Assembly: GCF_001677335.1 (NCBI RefSeq)
Contig: NZ_LZYB01000005.1
Coordinates: 1 to 40,617, forward strand
Direction: 5' to 3'
Source of the DNA: Erythrobacter dokdonensis DSW-74
GTDB taxonomy: Bacteria > Pseudomonadota > Alphaproteobacteria > Sphingomonadales > Sphingomonadaceae
Length of the DNA: 40,617 nt
Part shown: one piece after another, positions 1 to 7,010 of the stretch
How the letters are laid out: every line of letters begins with the position of its first letter
Numbering within the stretch: position 1 is the first letter of the stretch
Position numbers and translations under genes: made by a program
The notes under the pieces: model-generated
What the model was told of the DNA's origin: nothing
The model's input: only the letters and a program-made list of their open reading frames with translations
Databases searched by the model: none

Positions 1-951
1 CCGATGGCCGACTGGCAGGCGAACATCGCGCTGGGCGGCGTGCGGGAAGGCAGCACGCCGTGGCAGGGCACCGCTGCGCTCGGCCTGACCGCGCGCCGCG
101 GCGAATGGCGGCTGAGGAGCGGCCTCACCGCTGCCGACCGCGATGGCTGGCGGCTCGAAGGCGGAAACCTCAGCGCCGCGCGCAATCTCGGGCAGGGCGC
201 GATTGCGCTCGATTTCGACTGGCACGCCGACAGCGGGCGGATCGGCGGCGGAGTGAGCTTCAGCCAGCAGATCGGCGCGCTCGGCCTCAGCGCCGGCATC
301 GGACGCGAGGCCGAGGGCTGGCGCTTCGGCATCGGACTGACGATGGGCCTGTGGCGCGGCCCGACCCGCTGGCGCACCTCGCCCTCCGGCATCGCCCGAT
401 CAGGCGCGATCATGGCCGAGATGTTCGTCGACGAAGATGGTGACGGTGCGCGCGGGGCGGAGGAGGAAGCGGTCGCGGGCGGGCGTTTCCTCGTCGGTGC
501 GGCGCTGCGGCGCGAGGCGACCGATGCAGACGGGACCGTGCTGATCCGCGGGATCGCGCCCGGCCCTGACGTCGATGTCGAGACCCAGCTGTCCTCGCTT
601 GAGGACTTCACTCTGCGCCCGATGCGCGCAGGTGACCGGCTTACCTTGCGGCCGGGCGAGGTGCGCCACCTGCCGGTGCCGCTGCATGCGACTGGGAGCA
701 TCGAGCTGCAGGTGCTGCTCGCCGCGGGCGACCGGCTGACTCCGCGTTCGGGCGTGCCGGTGATCCTGCGCGACGGCGATGGCCGCGAGGTCGCGCGCGC
801 GCTCAGTGATTTCGAGGGCTTTGTACTGTTCGACGCACTTGCTTTCGGAACCTGGCAAGCAGAAGCGGTTGGCCAGCGTTCTGCTGTTATTGTGCTATCG
901 CGAACTGAGACAGACAAGAGAGTCCGCGTTCTTGTTCCGGCGGCGCAATGA
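1..951 (+). CDS. C-terminal part of an outer-membrane beta-barrel protein with SdrD/CnaB-like domains (5' end outside window)
   Basis: The reading frame is open from base 1, so the true start lies to the left; the TGA is at 949-951. The first roughly 125 residues are alternating polar/apolar strands rich in Gly, Trp and Arg (for example WRLRSGLTAADRDGWRLEGG), as expected for outer-membrane beta strands. An acidic calcium-loop-like stretch (FVDEDGDGARG) then opens an SdrD/CnaB-like beta-sandwich, and a second such region sits near the C-terminus (VPVILRDGDGREVARALSDFEG). This order resembles the end of a CS1-type fimbrial usher or a related outer-membrane assembly protein, but the diagnostic plug and N-terminal domains lie outside the window. 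Outer-membrane location is fairly likely; the usher identity is only a guess. Confidence 0.6.
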   Translation, partial: PMADWQANIALGGVREGSTPWQGTAALGLTARRGEWRLRSGLTAADRDGWRLEGGNLSAARNLGQGAIALDFDWHADSGRIGGGVSFSQQIGALGLSAGIGREAEGWRFGIGLTMGLWRGPTRWRTSPSGIARSGAIMAEMFVDEDGDGARGAEEEAVAGGRFLVGAALRREATDADGTVLIRGIAPGPDVDVETQLSSLEDFTLRPMRAGDRLTLRPGEVRHLPVPLHATGSIELQVLLAAGDRLTPRSGVPVILRDGDGREVARALSDFEGFVLFDALAFGTWQAEAVGQRSAVIVLSRTETDKRVRVLVPAAQ

Positions 952-1295
952 CGGCAGACCAGAGAAGCATGGCAAGAGCCGCGTTCAGCAATACTGAGCA
1001 AGCGGCAACAAATCTTTGCGCAAAAGCTCAGATATTTTCTGGCAAGATCATGCGTATTCGCCGAGAAATAGTACTTGAGATCATTCCAGAATCAGCGTCA
1101 GCCTTCCACCCAGCTTCGGCCATAAGCCGGGCCGATCAGCGATCCCACCAGCGGCATGGCTGCTTCTGGGGAAACCAGACGTTCAATGCATTGATCCTGA
1201 AAGGCCGATTCTGGATCGGATGCCGCCGCTGCAGTTTCATTTTTTAGGCCGATGGACATGCTTCGTGTGACCAATGTGGTCACTGGAGAATGCTC
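952..1295. other. 344-base stretch without a supported gene
   Basis: Between the outer-membrane gene and the recombinase I see no reading frame with family features. A 99-codon frame starting in the ATGA at 948 has no ribosome-binding site of its own and an unconvincing composition. A 61-codon reverse frame at 1098-1283 ends in a Pro/Gly-rich segment I do not recognise. The only clear structure is the palindrome at 1267-1283. Confidence 0.5.
1267..1283. promoter_or_regulatory. 7+7 bp palindrome just upstream of the tyrosine recombinase
   Basis: GTGACCA and TGGTCAC form a perfect inverted repeat with a 3-base spacer (ATG). It ends 12 bases before the preferred start at 1296 and abuts the GGAG at 1285-1288. 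The position fits an operator or an mRNA hairpin affecting ribosome access to the recombinase message; no binding protein can be named. Confidence 0.4.
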
Positions 1296-1928
1296 ATGGA
1301 GACGACTGAAAAAGAAACGCCTGCCGCCAAGCGTCCGGTCTGGAACGCCGGACGAAGCGTGGGAGCTAAGCGCGCGTTAAAGCCGAAACAAATTTGGGAG
1401 ATCCGCTTTTTTCTGAATGAACGACGCCGCGTGCGTGATCGCGCACTGTTTGACCTTGCGATCGACAGTAAGCTGCGTGGCTGCGACCTTGTTCGCATGA
1501 AGATCGGCGACATCGTCAATGGTGGTCAGGTCAGGACGCGCGCAATTGTGATGCAGCAAAAGACAAGCCGCCCTGTGCAGTTCGAACTGCTGCCAGATGC
1601 CCGGGCCAGTCTGTTGGCATGGCTTGAGCGCCGTGGTGGCACGGTGGACGATTATGTATTTCCAAGCCGGGTCGATCGCACTGGCCACCTTAGCACCCGC
1701 CAATATGCACGGCTCGTCGATGAATGGGTAACCGGGATTGGCTTGATCCAATCCGAATATGGCACCCACTCTCTTCGGCGAACCAAGGCATCGATCATCT
1801 ATAGGGCTACCGGCAATCTGCGTGCGGTCCAGATACTTCTTGGCCATAGCAAGATCGAGAATACGGTGCGTTATCTAGGGATCGACGTAGAAGACGCGCT
1901 TGCTCTAGCCGAAAACACGGAAATTTGA
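1296..1928 (+). CDS. Small tyrosine recombinase/integrase (about 210 aa)
   Basis: This is a site-specific recombinase of the lambda-integrase family that cuts and rejoins DNA through a tyrosine. Counting from the ATG at 1296, the catalytic set is visible: Arg at about 61 (SKLRGCDL), His158-x-x-Arg161 (HSLRR), His184 in LLGHSKIENT, and the nucleophile Tyr193 (VRYLGID). At 210 residues it lacks most of the N-terminal arm-binding part of phage integrases, so it is an almost bare catalytic core. Such compact forms are common in Alphaproteobacteria, and a stem-loop follows the stop. GGAG at 1285-1288 is 7 bases from the ATG at 1296 but only 1 base from the ATG at 1290, which decides the start. It may have mobilised the neighbouring exported-protein cluster, but no att site was found. 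Confidence 0.9.
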   Translation: METTEKETPAAKRPVWNAGRSVGAKRALKPKQIWEIRFFLNERRRVRDRALFDLAIDSKLRGCDLVRMKIGDIVNGGQVRTRAIVMQQKTSRPVQFELLPDARASLLAWLERRGGTVDDYVFPSRVDRTGHLSTRQYARLVDEWVTGIGLIQSEYGTHSLRRTKASIIYRATGNLRAVQILLGHSKIENTVRYLGIDVEDALALAENTEI

Positions 1929-1932
1929 GCAA

Positions 1933-1961
1933 TCGGCTCCTCGTTACCCGCGAGGAGCCGA
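1933..1961 (+). terminator. Strong 11-bp stem-loop after the tyrosine recombinase
   Basis: TCGGCTCCTCG at 1933-1943 pairs perfectly with CGAGGAGCCGA at 1951-1961 around a 7-base loop, starting 5 bases after the stop codon. There is no T-run, so this is either a weak intrinsic terminator or an mRNA 3'-end stabiliser. Confidence 0.5.
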
Positions 1962-2182
1962 CCAAGAACCGCTGGTACTTTTGTGCCGCTCGAAGGCGGC
2001 GTGTCAGATGGCAGCTGCCGATCCAGACCCAGTCGTTCCCGATCATCATCGGCAACGTCTGCTTCCGCCGAAAGCCGCCATGCAGCCTTCGTGATCACGT
2101 ATTGACCACGCTTATGGCAGGAACGGGTGGAATACGGACCCTTCTATCCAGTTTGACCTATCCGCCTCCTTCTGAACTTCAT

Positions 2183-2509
2183 TTACCATGAGGGCGAGCG
2201 CGCTATCACTTCAATTTGGCACTTCCAGCGGAAGGCATCCATGACACGCCCCTGGCGATCCTCGCAGGTGCAACCTCGGTATTCGGCAACCTTCCAACGT
2301 TTTTTGCCGCGCTGGTCGCCGTTGGGTGGCGCTTCCCACTTCATGCCCACTCTCAACTGCGCCTCTTGGCGGGCATTCAAACAGGCTTGTTCACGCGTTG
2401 TCGACGGGTTGCCTGAATAAAATTCCCGAACATCACCTGCAGCAGCTGGCATGGCTAAACTGCATATTCCAACCGCAGCACAAGCTAGAACAAGACTCGA
2501 AAGCCGCAC
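2183..2509 (-). CDS. Small exported four-cysteine protein (paralogue A)
   Basis: This is a 108-residue protein of unknown function with a clear Sec signal peptide (hydrophobic SLVLACAAVGICSLAMPAAA, cleavage after about residue 24). The start is GTG at 2509, chosen because the minus strand carries GGAG (complement of 2517-2520) 7 bases upstream. The mature part has the pattern REQACLNARQEA, then GCTCEDRQG, then WKCQIEV. The same spacing of AC, CxC and a final C recurs in the proteins at 4991-5269 and 5284-5553, so the three form one family of small periplasmic or secreted proteins, plausibly with two disulfides. It is transcribed opposite to the other two and preceded by a duplicated copy of the promoter region found at 4879-4925. 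Confidence 0.75.
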   Translation of the reverse strand: MRLSSLVLACAAVGICSLAMPAAAGDVREFYSGNPSTTREQACLNARQEAQLRVGMKWEAPPNGDQRGKKRWKVAEYRGCTCEDRQGRVMDAFRWKCQIEVIARSPSW

Positions 2510-2580
2510 TGATTTTCTCCGTTACGGTGTAAAGCTGGAAAACCATTCGCCATTCGGAAACAAGAATCTTTCCCGCTCCG

Positions 2581-2627
2581 CTGAAAAATTGTGAAATCGG
2601 CGGCGCCAAATTGTGAAAATTATGGAG
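2581..2627 (-). promoter_or_regulatory. Paired TTTCA-type motifs upstream of paralogue A
   Basis: Read on the minus strand, CTCCATAATTTTCAC (2627-2613) and TTTCACAATTTTTCAG (2596-2581) begin 31 bp apart and are separated by AATTTGGCG-containing sequence. The region 4879-4925 on the plus strand has the same two motifs, the same spacing and the same AATTTGGCG core, followed in both places by CGG and GGGAAAGATTC. This is a shared upstream region, probably carrying operators three helical turns apart. The winged-helix protein encoded at 3043-4860 is the obvious candidate binder (inference). Confidence 0.6.
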
Positions 2628-2644
2628 AGCAGTAAGATCAGTCT

Positions 2645-2785
2645 ATTCTGGACGCATCATTGCCATATCCTGCGCCACGCCCAGTCGCGGCTCATAGCTT
2701 CCCAGCGAGGCGTCTGGAACTCCCGCATGCTGGTCATTCTTGCTGCGATTCAATCTGACCTCGCCTGCCACGGATGCCCTTCTGG
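2645..2785 (-). pseudogene. Decayed 3' end of a second copy of the winged-helix/TPR regulator
   Basis: The minus strand here matches the last roughly 150 bases of the regulator gene at 3043-4860. CATCCGTGGCAGGCGAG occurs in both, as does ATCGCAGCA, and both end in ATGATGCGTCC. In translation the relic gives HPWQARSD, then a stop where the intact gene reads HPWQARADCIAAR, and later DMAMMRPE against DMQMMRP. An in-frame stop and a frame change show it is dead. It sits directly upstream of the duplicated promoter and paralogue A, in the same order as regulator, promoter and paralogue B. I found no relic of the N-terminal part. Confidence 0.7.
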
Positions 2786-3042
2786 TTTCAGGGGCGCGGA
2801 GCAGCTAAGCTAAGTAAATGGTGGTGGGTGAAAAGCTGTTGTCGAAGTTGGATCTGTCCCCTTCAATTGTGGCGTTGTTTTTGCACCAGATGAGCCCTTC
2901 GAGCTCGGCCTCGTCCAAGAGCGAAGGCAAGCACCGTTTGTCCGAGTGCCATTTCTTTTCGTGGATCTGGTAATGGCTTGGCGAAAGATGCCGTTGCGCA
3001 TAAAGTCAACCGCGTGAACGATAACAGGGCGCCCTTGGGATA
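2786..3042. other. Intergenic stretch without a supported gene
   Basis: About 257 bases between the regulator relic and the intact regulator. Reverse reading frames cross it (for example 2863-3066), but they lack family features and run into the antisense of the regulator. It may hold further decayed sequence that I cannot identify. Confidence 0.4.
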
Positions 3043-4860
3043 ATGCCGGATCGAAATACGATTCAACCAACGCCAGAGAGAACGCCTCCCGGCACCGGCG
3101 GCACCGGATCATCCAGCCATAGCGATGTGCGGGTACTTGCCTCCGGTCTCGATCAGAGCGCCGCTGCCATTCTTGCCCTTCTGCGGGCGCGTGCCGGATC
3201 ATGTGTCGGCAAGGACGAATTGCTCCAAGCGGGCTGGCCAGACCGTATCGTCCACGAAAATTCGCTCGCCAAGGCAATTGGACGCATTCGCCAGGTGCTG
3301 GCCGACGATGGCACCTTCGCGCTCGAGGCCGTCTATGGTCATGGCTATCGCCTTGATCGCGTGAAGGAGGCGGTAGGGACTAGCGCCACTATCTCAGGCG
3401 CCATTGCCGCCCGCTCGCACTGGTGGCGGACATGGACCATGCCTATGGCGCTCGTCTCGATCGCGGCTATCGCGCTTGCCGCCGTGGTCCTGCTCACACC
3501 GGACAAACCTGTTGCCCGCGCCGGAAACGCAGAGGCCGACGCGCTTCTGGCATTCCTGTCCGAAGACCTGATCCTGCCGACCGATCCCTATGCACCCGTA
3601 CCTACCAATCCCGCCTTGCGCGACGTCGTCGAACGCACAGCCGAAAGCATGGATGAGCGATTTGCCGGTCAGCCGGGCGCGCTCGTGGCGCTCAACATTC
3701 TGGTCGCGAAGGCTTTCAGCGGCTGGGGCGAATATGACAGGGCGGTCAACCACCTGACATCGGCCCGGTTGCACGCGCAGGGGCTGGCAGACGATGAAAA
3801 TGCCGCGCGGCTGGTAGAGATCGACGCGTTGGCCTGTCAGCAGATGCGGCTTGCCGGCCAGACCCGCGGCGCCGAGCAGACCTGCAACGAAGCGGCGCGG
3901 CAAGGCACAAGATTGGCTTCGCCGCATCGGTTCATGGCGCTGGTCAATCTCGGCAAGCTGCAGTTCGAAGTCGGCCGGTATGCCGAAGCCGCAGCCAATC
4001 TTGACCGGATACTGGATAACCAGAGCGATGTGAGCCCTGAAATCCGGGCCGATGCGCTCTGGTTCCGCGCCTTGGCGCTGCGCAAGCTCGCCCGGTTTGA
4101 CGAGGCCGAAGCGGATTTTGCTGCCCACCTCGCTCAGCGCGAGGCATTGCACGGAAAAGACCACCCGTTAACCGCGTGGGCGCATTCGGATTATGGCGAC
4201 TTCCTTGCCTATGTGGGCGATTATGATCGGGCGCGCGCCGAACTTGCCTCGGCACAGACAATCTTCGACAGGCGACTGGGTGCGGACCATGTCGAATCCC
4301 GCTCCCCCGCCTATTCGCTTGCGCTGATCCATCTTAACGAAGGCGCAGCCGACAAGGCCGAGGCGATCCTTGCGCCGATGCTCACGCTCTATTCGGCGAA
4401 GCTGGGCCGCGATCATTTCTGGACCGCCTACGTGATGACCGAACTTGCCATGGCGCAGGCCATGCAGGGCGAGGCGGACGCGGCGCGGCAACTGCTTCGC
4501 GAGGTGCGCGCCAGTGCCGCCAACGAAATTTATGGCCGGCCGGCCAAGGCCGCATGGTTTCATCTGCGCTGGGCACGAGCGATGGCTGAAATCGGTGACG
4601 AGGCGACCGCACGCGATGAACTGCGCCGGGCGCGCCGCAGTATCGCCAAAGGCTTCACAGGTGACCATCCGTGGCAGGCGAGGGCGGATTGCATCGCAGC
4701 ACGGATCGAACAGCGCGCGGGCGATCCGGATGCCGCCCGCACCGCCCGGGCAAGCTGTGAGGCGCGGCTGGCAGCCAGCAATGTACCCGGCACCTATCCC
4801 GTTCATGCCGATCTGGTGCGGCTGAAGGTGGTGCGGGACATGCAAATGATGCGTCCGTAA
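3043..4860 (+). CDS. CadC-like membrane-bound transcriptional regulator: winged helix, one TM segment, periplasmic TPR domain
   Basis: This 605-residue protein is a probable one-component sensor. Residues about 28-106 form an OmpR/PhoB-type winged helix as in CadC/ToxR (AAAILALLRARAGSCVGKDE, WPDRIVHENSLAKAIGRIRQ, YGHGYRLD). A hydrophobic segment at about 131-152 (MALVSIAAIALAAVVLL) follows, then roughly 450 residues of TPR-type helical repeats (for example GRYAEAAANLDRILD, ARFDEAEADFAAHLAQREAL, GDYDRARAELASAQTIFDRR). By analogy with CadC, the DNA-binding part is cytoplasmic and the TPR part periplasmic, where it could bind a protein or ligand. Start ATG 3043 has GGGA at 3037-3040, a weak site. 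It is followed after 130 bases by eight genes for exported proteins, so it is the natural regulator of that set. A decayed second copy lies at 2645-2785. Confidence 0.85.
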   Translation: MPDRNTIQPTPERTPPGTGGTGSSSHSDVRVLASGLDQSAAAILALLRARAGSCVGKDELLQAGWPDRIVHENSLAKAIGRIRQVLADDGTFALEAVYGHGYRLDRVKEAVGTSATISGAIAARSHWWRTWTMPMALVSIAAIALAAVVLLTPDKPVARAGNAEADALLAFLSEDLILPTDPYAPVPTNPALRDVVERTAESMDERFAGQPGALVALNILVAKAFSGWGEYDRAVNHLTSARLHAQGLADDENAARLVEIDALACQQMRLAGQTRGAEQTCNEAARQGTRLASPHRFMALVNLGKLQFEVGRYAEAAANLDRILDNQSDVSPEIRADALWFRALALRKLARFDEAEADFAAHLAQREALHGKDHPLTAWAHSDYGDFLAYVGDYDRARAELASAQTIFDRRLGADHVESRSPAYSLALIHLNEGAADKAEAILAPMLTLYSAKLGRDHFWTAYVMTELAMAQAMQGEADAARQLLREVRASAANEIYGRPAKAAWFHLRWARAMAEIGDEATARDELRRARRSIAKGFTGDHPWQARADCIAARIEQRAGDPDAARTARASCEARLAASNVPGTYPVHADLVRLKVVRDMQMMRP

Positions 4861-4878
4861 CTGACGGATTTTGCTGCC

Positions 4879-4925
4879 TTTCATAATTTTCAGAATTTGG
4901 CGCAGCTCATTTCATAATTTTTCAG
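4879..4925 (+). promoter_or_regulatory. Paired TTTCATAATTTTCAG motifs upstream of the exported-protein operon
   Basis: TTTCATAATTTTCAG at 4879-4893 and TTTCATAATTTTTCAG at 4910-4925 are near-identical direct repeats whose starts are 31 bp apart. They lie between the regulator stop and the first exported-protein gene and match the inverted region at 2581-2627. The AT-rich character against a GC-rich background and the helical phasing suggest a regulator-binding region. Binding by the adjacent winged-helix protein is inferred, not shown. Confidence 0.6.
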
Positions 4926-4990
4926 CGGTCCGGGAAAGATTCGCCTGACGGATCGCGGAAACATTCCGACTGCCTATCAGGAGGAATTTT

Positions 4991-5269
4991 ATGCGGCTTT
5001 CCAATCTTGCCACCTCAGCGGTCATCATGGTCACCCTTTTTGGTCCAGCTTCGCCAGTGATGGCACAAGAATACTCCCGCTCCTTCACGGGGCTCGGTCC
5101 GGACCAATCATACGCTTGCGGTGCGGCGAAAGAGATGGCTCGTCGAACACTTACAGGCAACAGCAGGATCGTACGCTTCGACTCATGTGAATGCGCCGAT
5201 AGCGGCGTGAGCAAAAGCCGGACCCGTTGGATTTGCAGCGTTGAAGCAACGATTCGGCGCAATAATTGA
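4991..5269 (+). CDS. Small exported four-cysteine protein (paralogue B)
   Basis: 92 residues with a signal peptide (NLATSAVIMVTLFGPASPVMA, cleavage near residue 25). The start ATG at 4991 is preceded by a strong AGGAGG at 4979-4984. The mature domain carries SYACGAAKEMARR, then SCECADSG, then RWICSVEATI, matching the AC, CxC, C pattern of the proteins at 2183-2509 and 5284-5553. It is the first gene after the regulator and its paired-motif upstream region, and probably heads the operon running to about 10011. Function unknown; periplasmic or secreted location is likely. Confidence 0.75.
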   Translation: MRLSNLATSAVIMVTLFGPASPVMAQEYSRSFTGLGPDQSYACGAAKEMARRTLTGNSRIVRFDSCECADSGVSKSRTRWICSVEATIRRNN

Positions 5270-5283
5270 ACCATCAAACGCCA

Positions 5284-5553
5284 ATGACGCGCGAAGCATA
5301 TCTCATTGCCGGGATTGTCGGGATCGCGGTCTTGGCGGGCGATGCTTGGGCCAGCAACCCCGCGTGGACCCGTTACAGCGCCAGCGCCTCGGGATCTACC
5401 GATGCGAGGGCCTGCGCCGCCGCGCGGGACAAGGCGGCGGCCCATGCCCGCGCACATCTTGGTCTCAATCTAGGGCAATGTCGCTGCCAGCCTGCTGCCG
5501 AGGGACAGAACAGAACCTGCCGCATCAACTACGAAATACTTACCAAGGAATAG
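5284..5553 (+). CDS. Small exported four-cysteine protein (paralogue C)
   Basis: 89 residues from the ATG at 5284. An in-frame TTG at 5266 would overlap the previous gene but would add polar residues before the signal peptide, so ATG is preferred. The signal peptide is LIAGIVGIAVLAGDAWA, cleaved near residue 23. The mature domain has DARACAAARDKAAAHA, then QCRCQPA, then RTCRINYEI, the same four-cysteine layout as paralogues A and B. No clear ribosome-binding site precedes it; with only 14 bases after the previous stop, translational coupling is likely. The next gene begins 4 bases after its stop. Function unknown. Confidence 0.7.
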   Translation: MTREAYLIAGIVGIAVLAGDAWASNPAWTRYSASASGSTDARACAAARDKAAAHARAHLGLNLGQCRCQPAAEGQNRTCRINYEILTKE

Positions 5554-5557
5554 CGCA

Positions 5558-6592
5558 ATGACCGTCCGGACCTCGCCTCGCAATCGGCTGAGCGCGCATG
5601 CCGGTGGTTCGTTGCTCGCGCGGCAGGGGCGCGCGCGCAGGGCGGCAGCGCCATGCCTTGCCGCCCTGGCCTTGGTCGGCACGCTTGCCGCCTGCGGCGA
5701 AAGTCGAACCGGTAATCGGGGATCCGAGGCCGACCCGCTCGCCGAACCGGTTGGCGAGACGGCAATTCGTGCCGCGGACTGCAACGGGACCGGTATTGTC
5801 GCAAACCTTCCCGCCGAGGACGGTTTCCTCGCCGTGCGGGCAGGGCCAAGCACGAATTACAGCGAAATCGCGCGGCTGAGTGGTGGCGCGGAGATACACC
5901 TGTGCACACCCGCCAAGGACAATCGCTGGGTAGGCGTCGTCTATCGCCCTGACGGCGATTTGCCTGATGCCGCACGTTGCCGCCTGACCACCGATGACAG
6001 CCCGCGCTATGAAGGGCCTTGCCGATCCGGGTGGGTTTCAGCTCGTTATCTCCTGCTCGCAGAAAAGGGGGACGAGAGCGTTGAGCCGGAAGCCGACGGC
6101 AATTCGGCATTTGCCAATGATGCCGCGCCCGGCGGCACCAGCAATTCGCGAAACGCTGCGCAAATCGATCAATTGGGCAACGACATTCTGCTCTCCACCC
6201 CCGGAACGTTTACCGCCGGGCACCAAAATCCCGATCGCAATTGGACAATCACAATCAACAACCAAATCAACATAAACGGTTGTTCGATGTCGCTGCGCGT
6301 TAGGCAAAATACACGATCGAGAGAAAATCGTACGACAATAAAATCTGTCAATTTTGATATGAGGTCAGTATCTGAACTTCAGACAGGATCAAGCAGCAGC
6401 TACAACTATCATTACACTAATATCGTGTTTCCATATGATGAAGAAGGAAATATAGTCGATTTTTACTCACAAGGCGACCGTAGTGGCAGCAGTAATTCCA
6501 AGGATAATATCATAGCAATATTATTCGATAGCGATATCGCGGCCAAGGAAGTTATGTTGAAACTACGGGAAATGCAGCGCTTGTGCTCATGA
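5558..6592 (+). CDS. Exported lipoprotein with bacterial SH3 domain and an AT-rich C-terminal half
   Basis: 344 residues. A basic N-terminus (RQGRARRAAAP) leads into a hydrophobic core ending in the lipobox LAAC with the lipid-bearing Cys at 46. Residues about 78-170 form an SH3_3-type domain (LAVRAGPSTNYSEIARLSGG, then CRSGWVSARYLL), a fold often used to bind cell-wall peptides or partner proteins. A Ser/Asn/Asp-rich linker joins this to an unrelated C-terminal domain (about 210-344, NPDRNWTITINNQININGCS) that I do not recognise. From about 6230 to 6590 the DNA is much more AT-rich than before, suggesting that the C-terminal half was acquired separately. Start ATG 5558 follows AAGGA at 5546-5550. 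Probable inner- or outer-membrane lipoprotein of the exported-protein operon. Confidence 0.75.
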   Translation: MTVRTSPRNRLSAHAGGSLLARQGRARRAAAPCLAALALVGTLAACGESRTGNRGSEADPLAEPVGETAIRAADCNGTGIVANLPAEDGFLAVRAGPSTNYSEIARLSGGAEIHLCTPAKDNRWVGVVYRPDGDLPDAARCRLTTDDSPRYEGPCRSGWVSARYLLLAEKGDESVEPEADGNSAFANDAAPGGTSNSRNAAQIDQLGNDILLSTPGTFTAGHQNPDRNWTITINNQININGCSMSLRVRQNTRSRENRTTIKSVNFDMRSVSELQTGSSSSYNYHYTNIVFPYDEEGNIVDFYSQGDRSGSSNSKDNIIAILFDSDIAAKEVMLKLREMQRLCS

Positions 6593-6990
6593 CACGGGCT
6601 CTGCTCGCCGCGCTGCGCTGGCATATGTTTTCCGCCACGATTTATGCGGCGGTCGCCTGCATTGCCCTCTCCGCCCAGTCCACCACGGCCCAGCAGTTGA
6701 GCGATGGCGATTACGAACAATGCGCTGTCTACGATCGCGAGGATCGCTTCATCGGATATGACAGCGTGTGTCTTGCCCGAAAGCGCGCGCTGCTGCGGCG
6801 GTTCGATGGCGGTCGGCCCGTGACCGATGAGCCTTATTACTGCCCGCGGACCGCCAACAACGGACAGGGTTTCAATATGACATGGCACTCGGACGGCAGG
6901 GTGCCGACCTATTTCGGCACGTTCGATCGCACGATGGACGGCATCCCCTGCATCGGGAGGCCTGCGCGCCGCAACCGTGGCTATCCCTGA
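6589..6990 (+). CDS. Exported protein of unknown function
   Basis: 133 residues from the ATG at 6589, which overlaps the previous stop as ATGA and indicates coupled translation. A GTG two codons upstream (6583) is possible but less likely. The N-terminus (FSATIYAAVACIALSAQSTTA) is a signal peptide. The mature part contains CAVYDREDRFIGYDSVCLAR and a C-terminal FGTFDRTMDGIPCIGRP, with four cysteines overall, so disulfides in the periplasm are plausible. I do not recognise a family. The next gene starts 20 bases downstream behind its own good ribosome-binding site. Confidence 0.65.
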   Translation: MTRALLAALRWHMFSATIYAAVACIALSAQSTTAQQLSDGDYEQCAVYDREDRFIGYDSVCLARKRALLRRFDGGRPVTDEPYYCPRTANNGQGFNMTWHSDGRVPTYFGTFDRTMDGIPCIGRPARRNRGYP

Positions 6991-7010
6991 AAAGCAAAAG
7001 GAGATTAAAA

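Noticed and set aside
948..1247. 99-codon frame starting in an ATGA overlap with the outer-membrane gene
   Set aside because: No ribosome-binding site of its own, no family features, and composition unlike a coding region.
1098..1283. Reverse 61-codon frame upstream of the small recombinase
   Set aside because: No recognisable domain or start signal; it overlaps the palindrome in front of the recombinase.
2104..2165. Sequence resembling a damaged tRNA T-arm (GGTGGAATACGGACC)
   Set aside because: The GGATTCGAACC pattern is broken and no acceptor or anticodon stem can be drawn.
2581..2627. Repeats AAATTGTGAAA 22 bp apart taken at first for ends of an IS21-type element
   Set aside because: They are part of the conserved promoter region shared with 4879-4925; no transposase genes are nearby.
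2613..2813. Plus-strand 66-codon frame
   Set aside because: It is the antisense of the decayed regulator copy on the minus strand.
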